Below, one piece after another: positions 39,270 to 47,192 of a stretch of 64,000 nucleotides of DNA. The notes under the pieces were generated by a model. That model was given only the letters and a program-made list of their open reading frames with translations. It was not told where the DNA came from and ran no database searches. The stretch covers positions 138,579 to 202,578 of the forward strand of contig NZ_NITZ01000008.1 in NCBI RefSeq assembly GCF_002632615.1, in the 5' to 3' direction. Every line of letters begins with the position of its first letter. The first letter of the stretch is position 1. Both the position numbers and the translations under genes were made by a program. Source of the stretch: Xenorhabdus miraniensis (GTDB lineage Bacteria > Pseudomonadota > Gammaproteobacteria > Enterobacterales > Enterobacteriaceae).

Positions 39270-39986
39270 TTACCCATTAACTTTTTGGAAAGTTACTAAA
39301 ATAATATCTCTTGTTGCAATTTCTCCATTTATACTGCAGCCAACAGGAGTTACAGCATGGTATTTATCATGGTTGACAACTAGCGTATCAAAAGGGTTCT
39401 GTAAACGAAGCACCCTTTCAATTTTTTTAGGAGTACTTGCAATAAGATTATCGCCGCCTAACATATTGGAAGATGAGTTAATTAAATGAACGAAAACAAC
39501 ATCTTCATCATCTTTATGTAACCAGACAGGAGAGCTGTATGCCGGTGAATCAAATTTTGCTTGATATCTAAAAAGATGAATTCCAATAGTTAGATTATTT
39601 AAATTTCCAATTTTTCCATATTTTTCTATAAATCTAATGTCATCTTTTAATAAAAACTGTAAAATAATATTTTCTGTTATGGATTTAGGTAAAAGTGGAT
39701 AATTTCGAACAATATCTCCTGTGTCAGGATTATATTTTTTTGTTTGTTTATATGGTGTAAAATGACCAAATATTAATGTTCCGTCTTCTAATTGTTTACA
39801 TTGAGAGTATCCTCTCCAGCGATTACCTAAAGAATATGGATCCAAAGTTAAGTTATTATACCCATTTCTTAATTCTTGTAGATAATTATCTTTAATATAT
39901 TTGTTAATTTCATTTAAGTTTGTATAGTATTCACCTGGAATATAGGAGTAACCTTCTGAAGAAAGGTGATTTATATAGTTAGTCAT
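39270..39986 (-). CDS. 2OG-Fe dioxygenase of the amino-acid hydroxylase (IDO-like, PF10014) type
   Basis: The 238-residue protein resembles the 2OG-Fe_Oxy_2 family, whose founding members hydroxylate free L-amino acids (L-isoleucine dioxygenase of Bacillus, about 240 residues). Likely iron ligands are His157 and Asp159 in VWLHKDDED and His210 in HDKYHAVTP; Arg226 (ATRDIILVTF) would bind 2-oxoglutarate. The family-typical RWRGYSQ segment lies at about 56-62. It probably hydroxylates a free amino acid. It is third in the operon, 30 bases after the other oxygenase gene and 5 before the SDR gene. Confidence 0.8.
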   Translation of the reverse strand: MTNYINHLSSEGYSYIPGEYYTNLNEINKYIKDNYLQELRNGYNNLTLDPYSLGNRWRGYSQCKQLEDGTLIFGHFTPYKQTKKYNPDTGDIVRNYPLLPKSITENIILQFLLKDDIRFIEKYGKIGNLNNLTIGIHLFRYQAKFDSPAYSSPVWLHKDDEDVVFVHLINSSSNMLGGDNLIASTPKKIERVLRLQNPFDTLVVNHDKYHAVTPVGCSINGEIATRDIILVTFQKVNG

Positions 39987-40016
39987 TTTAATCTACTCCA
40001 TATTTAATATAATTAT

Positions 40017-40907
40017 TTATGTCCAGTATATTACTTTTTGATCATTTAATTTCCCTATAAAACGTCCCGCAGTTAATCTATGTCCTTGATTAACACTACT
40101 AACTCCATGTAAATAGCATGCATTCATGAAGTAGATATCACCAACATTTAATTTGACTGACAGGCGTTCAATATTAGTTAACATTTCGGGAGGATATGGA
40201 TAACCAGTATCAGTAACACCTAGTCGTTTTCTACACTCATCGTCTGGTGATAGGTTCCAGATTTGTAATTCACCTCCACCTGTTGCAGCTTCTAAACATA
40301 CATTATATGCAGTCACTGTCTCAACCGCTCCAATCTCAAAATTATCCATATCTGCAAATTTTAGTTGTGCTTTATCTTCGTGAGGCATCAGAGACATGAC
40401 CCCATTATCCAACCAGCGCCGAAAAGTTGCAAAGCATGAATATGAGCTTTTAAATCTTGCAGGCCCAAAATGAATATTTTCTTGAAGGAATATCTTTTCT
40501 AATATTTTATTAAAAAATAGATGATCAACTTCAGAATGGTTAACGCTTGAAAGTAAATTCATAATTTCCTGATTCAGAGAGTTTACTTCTTTTGCATATT
40601 GTTCTCCGTTTCGGGAAAATTGCGTTGCACCGATTTGATTAGTTAGAACAAAACCATCATCTGGTCGATTACCACCGCTTTTTTTTACCTCTCTGTCAAA
40701 AGATTTTGCGATTCTTGAACATATATCCTTATCAGCATAATTACGTATTATATATAATACGTTTCCTTTATGATTACCATTCAATATTATATTTTTCACA
40801 ATATCAATATCGAAAATTCCATCTATACACTCCAAATAACCAAAGTTATCAACATGGTTTCCAGATAACAGTATTTTCTGATGTTTATCAAAAGTTATTT
40901 TACTCAT
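40017..40907 (-). CDS. Fe(II)/2-oxoglutarate-dependent oxygenase
   Basis: The 296-residue protein shows the HxD...H triad of the 2OG-iron oxygenases: His176 and Asp178 in LMPHEDKAQ, distal His267 in CYLHGVS and Arg277 or Arg282 in GHRLTAGRF. The jelly-roll segment TGGGELQIWN (about 210-218) lies between them. It resembles the freestanding amino-acid hydroxylase and halogenase group; because the Asp is retained, and not replaced by Gly or Ala as in halogenases, hydroxylation or desaturation is expected. ATG 40907 is preceded by GGGAG. It is unrelated in sequence to the second oxygenase of the operon, so two different oxidations are likely. Confidence 0.78.
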   Translation of the reverse strand: MSKITFDKHQKILLSGNHVDNFGYLECIDGIFDIDIVKNIILNGNHKGNVLYIIRNYADKDICSRIAKSFDREVKKSGGNRPDDGFVLTNQIGATQFSRNGEQYAKEVNSLNQEIMNLLSSVNHSEVDHLFFNKILEKIFLQENIHFGPARFKSSYSCFATFRRWLDNGVMSLMPHEDKAQLKFADMDNFEIGAVETVTAYNVCLEAATGGGELQIWNLSPDDECRKRLGVTDTGYPYPPEMLTNIERLSVKLNVGDIYFMNACYLHGVSSVNQGHRLTAGRFIGKLNDQKVIYWT

Positions 40908-40944
40908 CAAAAACTCCCTTGTTGATTTAATAATAGATTAAATT

Positions 40945-41916
40945 TTAGATAAATAATGGAGAGTAAAGCATACCACCTTCTGCCCATGGTTTGTTTTTTC
41001 TTCTTTCTTGATTTAAAATAGAATTTTTTCCTAAATTACGTTCGAATATTTCACCATAGTTACCAATTTCACTTATTATTTTATAAGTAAATTCTGCTTG
41101 TAAACCTAATTTATTGCAGAGTTCTTTTGATGGTTTGAGAAATCTGTTTAGGTATCCTGTGGATATATTATATTTTTCATGTATGTTATGCTTGTTTAAG
41201 CCCAAATTTTCTGCCTCAACTAAAGACTTCATAACCCAACTCACTGCTGAGTGCCACAATGGATCATATGATGATACTGTTGGTGACATAGCTTCTAAAG
41301 AAATCCTATCTTTCAGCAAGATATGTTTTTCTTTCTCTTCGAGTTGTATGCGTTCTCCAGAAAGTAAATATGAGTCTAAACAATAAATATTGCATATCCC
41401 TTTTTGATAGGCTTCTCGTGCATGTTTAGGAGATTCAAAGAGCTTAACTTCACAGTTTAATCCTAATTCGCCAAAATAACGTTCTAGATTTTCCTGTGTC
41501 GTAGAGCCTCTCATAGCTGCAATACAACGTTTTTTAGTTGCCTTAGCTTCAGGTACCGCATTTATTAGATTATCCATATGTGTCATTAAAATTTCACCAT
41601 CAAACAGCATAGGGTGAACAAAACTGACATAATGTATAATTTCGCGTTGGAAAGTTATACTGGCGTTGAAGCACCCCAAATCAATGATATTTTCTTTTAA
41701 TGCTTGAAAACGATCACCTGACTGTAGTGGAATAAAGTTAATTCTTTCGCTATTACCTAAAACAGCAATTGCAACAGCTTTAGCTAAATCAATATCAAAT
41801 CCTTCCCAATCGGAATTATGATCCTCACGAAAAGATAACCCAATGAAACCAAGACTTACCCCAACATTTAATACATCATGGGTTTTAATTCGCTGTATTA
41901 CCGCTCCTGCACTCAT
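40945..41916 (-). CDS. Cytosolic solute-binding-protein-fold (SBP_bac_3) protein, possible enzyme
   Basis: The 323-residue protein has the fold of polar amino-acid-binding proteins (SBP_bac_3), with LNVGVSLGFIGLSF at the start, EGFDIDLAKAVAIAVLG (about 38-54), the DLGCFNASIT segment and a late NYGEIFERNLG. Unlike transport proteins it has no signal peptide, and no ABC permease or ATPase gene is near. The same fold has been adapted to enzymes such as cyclohexadienyl dehydratase, so a lyase or dehydratase role is possible. It is first in a six-gene operon. ATG 41916 has GAGAGG 7 bases ahead; the frame is open back to a TTG at 41931. Whether it binds or converts an amino acid is unknown. Confidence 0.75.
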   Translation of the reverse strand: MSAGAVIQRIKTHDVLNVGVSLGFIGLSFREDHNSDWEGFDIDLAKAVAIAVLGNSERINFIPLQSGDRFQALKENIIDLGCFNASITFQREIIHYVSFVHPMLFDGEILMTHMDNLINAVPEAKATKKRCIAAMRGSTTQENLERYFGELGLNCEVKLFESPKHAREAYQKGICNIYCLDSYLLSGERIQLEEKEKHILLKDRISLEAMSPTVSSYDPLWHSAVSWVMKSLVEAENLGLNKHNIHEKYNISTGYLNRFLKPSKELCNKLGLQAEFTYKIISEIGNYGEIFERNLGKNSILNQERRKNKPWAEGGMLYSPLFI

Positions 41917-41970
41917 AGTTAAGCCTCTCAATTTAATTATATGGGTTTTTATTAATAATTATATGTTTTG

Positions 41971-41985
41971 ATGATTGAGTATCAT
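41971..41985. promoter_or_regulatory. LysR-box candidate in the divergent promoter region
   Basis: ATGAT and ATCAT flank a 5-base centre, giving a T-N11-A site (TGATTGAGTATCA at 41972-41984), the basic pattern bound by LysR-type regulators. It lies 55 bases upstream of the biosynthetic operon start and 51 bases before the lysR start. Confidence 0.6.
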
Positions 41986-42035
41986 AAGATTAAATGATAA
42001 TTTGACCAGATGCTCCATCTGCAAAAGACTTATGC

Positions 42036-42956
42036 ATGAAGAACAAAAATGAATTAACTGGGTTTATTCCAGCCCTATTTGTCTTTATCAAGACAGTTGA
42101 AACAGGAAGTTTTTCTGCTACAGCTCGGATGATGTCTATGTCTCCATCATCTGTCAGCAGGATTATTGATCGTCTTGAAATACAACTAAAGCAACGTCTT
42201 CTTATTCGAACAACACGCAGACTGCGAGTAACTGAGTGTGGTCAGGAGATATATCACTATGCTTTAAATGTTATTTCTGCAACTGATGACTTATTTTCAC
42301 AGGCAGAAAATTTTAGTAATATACCTCGAGGGATTCTAAGGATAACGGCACCTAACACGTTGGGGAAAATATTACTTACGCCATTTTTATCTGATTTTCT
42401 GAGGAATTATCGTGATATTAATGTGAAATTATTTCTTACCGACAATATTGTGAATATTGCTCATGATCAGTTTGATCTGGCATTACGTATAACTGAAACT
42501 CCTCCCGAAAATATGGTTGCTAGGTTATTAATGCCTATTGATTATGTTCTTGTTTGTTCAATAAACTATCATCAAAAACTTCCTCAGGATCCTTGCTCAC
42601 TCATTGAACACAATATTTTTTTTCCTGATGAACAAAAAATGTATAGTGGTTGGTCTTTCAGAAATGGAAGGGGGTCTATCAGAGTATCTTTAACGCCACG
42701 GTTGATCATTAATAATAGTGATGCAATGTTAGATACAATTCTTCAAGGAATGGGAATAGCCCTTATTCCGACATTCATTGCTAGTATTTATCTCTCTAAG
42801 GGGCAGCTACAAAAAGTGCTTCCTGAGTGGAAAATTGATAATCTATACCCGAGAAATGCTTATATAGTGACACTTCCACAACGATTATTACCGTTAAAAA
42901 CAAAAGTATTCATTGAAGGCTTTATGCAATGGTTGAAGCAGAAAGAGATTCATTAG
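42036..42956 (+). CDS. LysR-family transcriptional regulator
   Basis: The 306-residue protein has the N-terminal LysR helix-turn-helix (TVETGSFSATARMMSMSPSS followed by VSRIIDRLE, about 20-50) and a periplasmic-binding-like co-inducer domain (about 95-300). The GIALIPTFIAS segment at about 245 is typical of the group. It is transcribed away from the six-gene ATP-grasp operon with 119 bases between the two starts, the classical arrangement for a LysR activator of the neighbouring operon. It has the same AT-rich character as the operon. Confidence 0.92.
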   Translation: MKNKNELTGFIPALFVFIKTVETGSFSATARMMSMSPSSVSRIIDRLEIQLKQRLLIRTTRRLRVTECGQEIYHYALNVISATDDLFSQAENFSNIPRGILRITAPNTLGKILLTPFLSDFLRNYRDINVKLFLTDNIVNIAHDQFDLALRITETPPENMVARLLMPIDYVLVCSINYHQKLPQDPCSLIEHNIFFPDEQKMYSGWSFRNGRGSIRVSLTPRLIINNSDAMLDTILQGMGIALIPTFIASIYLSKGQLQKVLPEWKIDNLYPRNAYIVTLPQRLLPLKTKVFIEGFMQWLKQKEIH

Positions 42957-43166
42957 GGTGGCGGGTTCAACTAAGAAGTGCAATTTTTCAGAAGGGTGGT
43001 CAATTGTTATAGTAGATATCTTTCCCGCCACAGGAAAATTATACCCAACTGACCGATATCAGATTTCCAGTTTAAAAAAACAGTTTTTCACAGCTTCTTA
43101 TTGCGAAATTACTCAAGCGAATCCTGTCAACCATTAGTCGAGAATTGATTAGAAGTCAGGGAGGTA

Positions 43167-44075
43167 TAGCAGAATCAATATAATTTGGCATAATCAATGT
43201 GTTGCATAAACAACTCATCCACTGGACATCTTTCTCGTCTTCTTATCGCTTTTGCTCCGGCCCATTTGGGTTCGATGGGGTTCAAATCCGGGCTGTAAGG
43301 GGGGAGCCATTCCAGTTGGCATCTGCTGTCTGCTATCGCTTGTTTCGTGTCATGTCGTTTATGGAAAGGGGCATTGTCCATGACTATCACTGCGTTACCC
43401 GGAAGCTTTGGCAGCAAATCTTGTGTCACCCAGGCATGAAAAACATCCGCATTGATGTTCCCGGCAAACAAGCTCACGGTGACGAAGGTCTTTTCGATGA
43501 TCGCGCCAATAACATTAATACGCCCTTTAGCGTGCCAATTGTGTGTACCAAAACAACGCAGCCCTTTCTCTGAATAACCGTGCAGGCGGGGCATTGACTG
43601 GGCAAAGCCGCTCTCATCCAAATAAACAATCGGTTTTCCCGCCTGTTCATAGTCGCTGATGCGTGCGATAAACGCTTGACGAGCCTGAGGATCAGCTTTG
43701 GGGTGTTTTAGCGTTTTTTTTACAAGTAATATTGAGCCGTTTCAACGCGTAATGAACAGCAGACTGCGAGACCCCTAAGCGTTTTGCTCTTTCCCATTGA
43801 TAATCATCAGGGAAATTTTGCACATCCGTGATGAGCACCTCATCACGGATTTTAGTGGGAGGTTTATCACGCGTCATACAAGGTTCTATTTTATGGCTCC
43901 ACCGAAACAAGGTGCGCATAGAGATATCAAAGTGGACACTTGTTTGTTCAAAAGTCAACGAATGCTTTTCTTTGTATGCCAGGACTCTTTTTCGAAAATC
44001 TAGACTGTAACCCATCTCATTTTATGCCTTGTCATGTGAAGGCAAACATTATGCCATATTAATATGATTCTGCTA
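43167..44075 (-). mobile_element. IS630-family insertion sequence
   Basis: The element is bounded by inverted ends beginning TAGCAGAATCA on the left (43167) and, on the opposite strand, at 44075 on the right; both ends continue with similar sequence up to GGCATAAT. A TA dinucleotide flanks each end (43165-43166 and 44076-44077), the target duplication of IS630/Tc1-mariner elements. It carries one transposase gene in two frames. It is inserted in the IS30 relic and is about 909 bp long. Confidence 0.85.
43175..44015 (-). CDS. IS630 transposase, two frames joined across an A8 tract
   Basis: The first frame (43692-44015, 107 residues) encodes the helix-turn-helix half (MGYSLDFRKRVLAYKEK; WERAKRLGVSQSAVHYALKR). 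The second (ending at 43175) encodes the DDE catalytic half: first Asp in VYLDESGFAQ, second in VIMDNAPFHK, and the terminal Glu in YSPDLNPIEPKW. The join falls in a run of eight As (minus strand, about 43724-43731): losing one A restores the canonical CKKTLKHPKADPQAR. This may be programmed slippage, as known in some IS families, or a simple frameshift. Both catalytic halves look intact. Confidence 0.8.
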
Positions 44076-44385
44076 TATCTTAAACCGTCTCATATTAATA
44101 TGTTGAATCGCCATCATTTTGCGAAGAAAGCCCAGAAAATTACACCAAAAATAACAAAATGGTAATCTGGAAAGAATTAAGCCCTGAACAAGTTATTGAT
44201 CACTTGAGGCAATGGTAATATAAAAACATATCCTTACACCATGAGTCGATTTATAGACTGATTTATAAAGATAAAATAAATGGTGGTGATTTGTGGCAAC
44301 ATCTCCGGATTTCCAGAAAACCCTATCGAAAACGTTACGGTAGTTATGAAAGAAGAGGAAAAATTAGAAATAGGGTCAGATTAGC

Positions 44386-44640
44386 TCATTGCTACCGTTT
44401 GACACTTAACTTTGTAGCGTTTTGCTGTGCCTGCTGACATATCAATTTTCGCACTATTTTTGCTGACCATTTGCGGGATTTAAGGCGTCACTTTTTGCAG
44501 GGTTACCGCTGAAAGTGACGCCGTAGCAAAAGGGCAACATGGCTATTACAGGCGGCAGTACAACGTATTGTCTCTATGTTTTCCAGTGAATTTTTATGCT
44601 GAGGATTTTTACGTGGGGTATTTGGTGGGGTACTTATAAA
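44386..44640. other. Short non-coding stretch at the right edge of the island
   Basis: About 255 bases lie between the IS30 relic and the fis terminator. There are fragments of open frame on the minus strand but none with a family I recognise. This is the boundary between the accessory island and the fis backbone. Confidence 0.35.
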
Positions 44641-44673
44641 GAAAAAAGCACTTTCCCAAAAGAGAAAGTGCTT
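44641..44673 (-). terminator. Intrinsic terminator of the fis operon
   Basis: On the minus strand a 10-bp stem (AAGCACTTTC at 44664-44673 read in reverse, with its complement at 44646-44655; 8-base loop) is followed by TTTTTTC. It lies just behind the fis stop and ends the yhdT-to-fis transcript. Confidence 0.9.
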
Positions 44674-44700
44674 CTTAAACAGCAAATTACTGGACTAGGA

Positions 44701-44997
44701 TCAGTTCATGCCGTATTTTTTCAGTTTCTTACGCAGAGTACCACGATTGATTCCCATCATCAGTGCTGCGCGGGTTTGGTTGCCACGGGTGTACTGCATC
44801 ACCATGTCCAACAGTGGCTGTTCTACTTCAGCCAGTACCAGCTCATACAGGTCATTAACGTCTTGACCGTTCAGTTGAGCAAAATAGTTCTTCAGTGCTT
44901 GTTTAACTGAATCACGCAGAGGTTTTTGAGTTACCTGATCTTGTGAATTTACAGTAGCAACGGTTAGTACATCAGAATTTACGCGTTGTTCGAACAT
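44701..44997 (-). CDS. fis: DNA-binding protein Fis
   Basis: The 98-residue protein is almost identical to E. coli Fis (98 residues; I can see one Ser-to-Ala change near position 14). Fis is an abundant nucleoid protein that bends DNA, activates rRNA promoters and stimulates site-specific recombination. The C-terminal helix-turn-helix ([21 protein letters not shown]) is intact. It is the last gene in its operon, 7 bases after dusB, as in all enterobacteria. Confidence 0.98.
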   Translation of the reverse strand: MFEQRVNSDVLTVATVNSQDQVTQKPLRDSVKQALKNYFAQLNGQDVNDLYELVLAEVEQPLLDMVMQYTRGNQTRAALMMGINRGTLRKKLKKYGMN

Positions 44998-45004
44998 AGT
45001 TCTG

Positions 45005-45988
45005 TCAGCTCTTTTCTTTATTTACGCAAAAATTTTCGAAGTATGCCTCCAACGCCTCCAGCTGTTCGCTGGCATCCTCAATGGCGTTGAATGTGCGCCG
45101 AAACTGGTCATCAGGAGCATGTTCCTTGAGATACCAAGATACATGCTTACGTGCAATACGAACTCCTTTGCCTTGACCGTAAAAATCGTGCAGTTCTCGT
45201 ACATGCTCGTTCATTAAACGCTGCACGTCGCCAAGTGGCATCGGTGACAGCAGTTCTCCTGTTTCCAGATAATGCTGGATTTCCCGAAAGATCCAGGGTC
45301 TTCCCTGAGCAGCGCGGCCTATCATTAGGGCATCAGCCCCAGTGTATTCAAGCACTGCTCTGGCTTTTAGCGGGTCAGTAATGTCGCCATTAGCAATAAT
45401 TGGTATGGCAACAGTCTGCTTAACTGTCCGTATATTGTCGTACTCAGCCTCGCCATTAAACAGGCAAGCTCGTGTCCTGCCATGTATCGTAAGAGCCTGA
45501 ATACCACAACGCTCGGCCAATTGGGCAATTTCTACACAGTTGCGTTCTTCCGGTGACCATCCAGTACGAATCTTCAAAGTAACAGGCACATCAACCGCAT
45601 TGACTACCGCAGAAAGGATTTTTTCAACCAGTTCTGGATAACGCAGTAATGCAGAGCCTGCCAGCTTGCGATTCACTTTTTTGGCTGGACACCCCATATT
45701 GATATCGATGATTTGAGCGCCATTGTCGACGTTGATTTTCGCCGCCGCCGCCATCTCATCGGGATCACTACCGGCAATTTGTACAGAACGCACTCCGGGT
45801 TCGTCGCTATGAACCATACGCAGCCGAGATTTATCCGTCTTCCAAACCTGAGGATTAGAAGAAAGCATTTCTGAGACTGTCATTCCTGCTCCCATGTGAT
45901 AGCAAAGAGATCGAAACGGGCGATCTGTTATGCCTGCCATAGGGGCCGCAATAAGACAGTTTTTCAACTGGTATTGTCCGATACGCAT
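45005..45988 (-). CDS. dusB: tRNA-dihydrouridine synthase B
   Basis: The 327-residue FMN enzyme reduces uridine 17 of tRNA to dihydrouridine with NADPH. Conserved features are [13 protein letters not shown] (about 14-26), the catalytic Cys in [12 protein letters not shown] (about 100), LKIRTGW and [18 protein letters not shown] (about 225). ATG 45988 is used since the family N-terminus ([10 protein letters not shown]) begins there; an upstream TTG (46009) has no support. It is co-transcribed with fis, and in E. coli the pair are controlled together by growth rate. Confidence 0.97.
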   Translation of the reverse strand: MRIGQYQLKNCLIAAPMAGITDRPFRSLCYHMGAGMTVSEMLSSNPQVWKTDKSRLRMVHSDEPGVRSVQIAGSDPDEMAAAAKINVDNGAQIIDINMGCPAKKVNRKLAGSALLRYPELVEKILSAVVNAVDVPVTLKIRTGWSPEERNCVEIAQLAERCGIQALTIHGRTRACLFNGEAEYDNIRTVKQTVAIPIIANGDITDPLKARAVLEYTGADALMIGRAAQGRPWIFREIQHYLETGELLSPMPLGDVQRLMNEHVRELHDFYGQGKGVRIARKHVSWYLKEHAPDDQFRRTFNAIEDASEQLEALEAYFENFCVNKEKS

Positions 45989-46272
45989 AGGCGAAGAAAG
46001 AGTGGTCAACTGTGACTAAGGGCGCGTATATTACGCATTTTTCACAAGATATGAAAGGCCAAACTTTGAGCGAATCGACATTTATAACGGATTTTTTCCA
46101 GTTGATTTTTTCAAAAATGGTTAATTATCTTTAAATAACATATAGTTACGTTTTATTGACGAAATTTATTATTACTTATATTTCTAATCACAAAGAGAGC
46201 GGATTATCACCAATTGACCTCCTGGGTGATCATTTTAGTGGATAATCTCGCTTTTCCATAGGCATTAAGTGA
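45989..46272 (-). promoter_or_regulatory. AT-rich leader of dusB-fis
   Basis: This stretch between prmA and dusB should hold the growth-rate-controlled dusB-fis promoter, as in E. coli. It is AT-rich, and an imperfect inverted repeat (around GGATTATCAC at 46201 and GTGGATAATC at 46238) near prmA may terminate the upstream transcript. I could not place -10/-35 elements with confidence. Confidence 0.4.
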
Positions 46273-47154
46273 TTATTTTTTAATCCCTGTGATGCGGCAC
46301 CATTCTTCTTGTTCAGCTATCGGATCGATAATGAATTCATTGTCATAGGCTTGGGCAACCCCTTCTGCCTGACTTGCCAGAACGCCAGACAAGCCCAATA
46401 ATCCACCAGATTTAGGCAGTGAGCCGATAACAGGGGCGAGTTCACGCAATGGACCAGCCAGAATATTGGCAATGACGATATCGCATTCGAGGTCTTTAGG
46501 CTGATCTTTAGATAAATAGAGGGTTAATTGGTCAGATACACCGTTACGTTCAGCGTTATCCCGGCTGGCTTGGATGGCTTGTGGGTCGATATCAATACCG
46601 ATGGCGTGTTTTGCACCCAATTTCAGGGCCGCGATAGCCAAGATGCCAGAACCACAACCGAAGTCGATAATGGTTTTTCCCGCCAGATCCAAACCATCAA
46701 GCCATTGCAGGCACAGTGAAGTGGTTGGGTGAGTCCCTGTCCCGAACGCCAAACCCGGATCAAGCATGACATTAACGGCATCGGGTTCTGGCACTTCGCG
46801 CCAACTAGGGCAAATCCACAGACGCTTGCCAAAACGCATTGGGTGGAAGTTGTCCATCCATTCGCGCTCCCAGTCTTTATCTTCTAACTGCTCAATTTTG
46901 TGGATGAAGTTCGTGCCCAGTTGTGGAAGCTGTTCCAGTTGGCTTACAACCGCCTTCATATCCATTTCAGCATCATATAGGCCGATAACATCGGTATCGC
47001 CCCATAAACGGGTTTCACCCGGCAGAGGCTCAAAAATCGGGGTATCGTGGCTATCTTGAAAAGTGACTGATACTGCGCCACTTTCCATTAGCTCATCACC
47101 CAGTGCTTCAGCTTGTTGTCCCGTGGTGTTAAGTCTTAATTGTATCCAAGGCAT
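46273..47154 (-). CDS. prmA: Ribosomal protein L11 methyltransferase
   Basis: At 293 residues it has the length of E. coli PrmA, which trimethylates ribosomal protein L11 at several amino groups. The N-terminal substrate-recognition domain (about 1-60) is followed by [19 protein letters not shown] (about 110) and the S-adenosylmethionine site [20 protein letters not shown] (about 160), with ANILAGPL at about 230. It keeps its place between panF and dusB. The 284-base gap before dusB should contain the dusB-fis promoter. Confidence 0.97.
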   Translation of the reverse strand: MPWIQLRLNTTGQQAEALGDELMESGAVSVTFQDSHDTPIFEPLPGETRLWGDTDVIGLYDAEMDMKAVVSQLEQLPQLGTNFIHKIEQLEDKDWEREWMDNFHPMRFGKRLWICPSWREVPEPDAVNVMLDPGLAFGTGTHPTTSLCLQWLDGLDLAGKTIIDFGCGSGILAIAALKLGAKHAIGIDIDPQAIQASRDNAERNGVSDQLTLYLSKDQPKDLECDIVIANILAGPLRELAPVIGSLPKSGGLLGLSGVLASQAEGVAQAYDNEFIIDPIAEQEEWCRITGIKK

Positions 47155-47192
47155 AAAAATTCTCTTTTTGTGGAGATAAAATCACACTGCGA

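Larger units (their letters stand above)
43036..44385 (+). pseudogene. IS30-family transposase pseudogene, interrupted by IS630
   Basis: On the plus strand, two fragments of an IS30 transposase flank the IS630 element. The left one (43046-43164) gives QLTDRYQISSLKKQ and, after a frameshift, IAKLLKRILSTISRELIRSQ, the N-terminal helix-turn-helix of IS30. The right one (about 44078-44385) includes a WKELSPEQVIDHL-type segment, ISLHHESIYRLIYKDKINGG and KPYRKRYGSYERRGKIRNR, from the middle of the protein. There are frameshifts and stops, and the catalytic C-terminus is missing. It is a dead element predating the IS630 insertion. Confidence 0.8.

Noticed and set aside
40017..40907. First 2OG oxygenase as an amino-acid halogenase
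   Set aside because: The second iron ligand is Asp178; halogenases of this type have Gly or Ala there to make room for chloride.
44386..44640. Possible phage-integrase remnant on the minus strand near fis (fragment RKWSAKIVRKLI)
   Set aside because: The match is short and interrupted by stops; I could not support an integrase or attachment site, and there is no tRNA.
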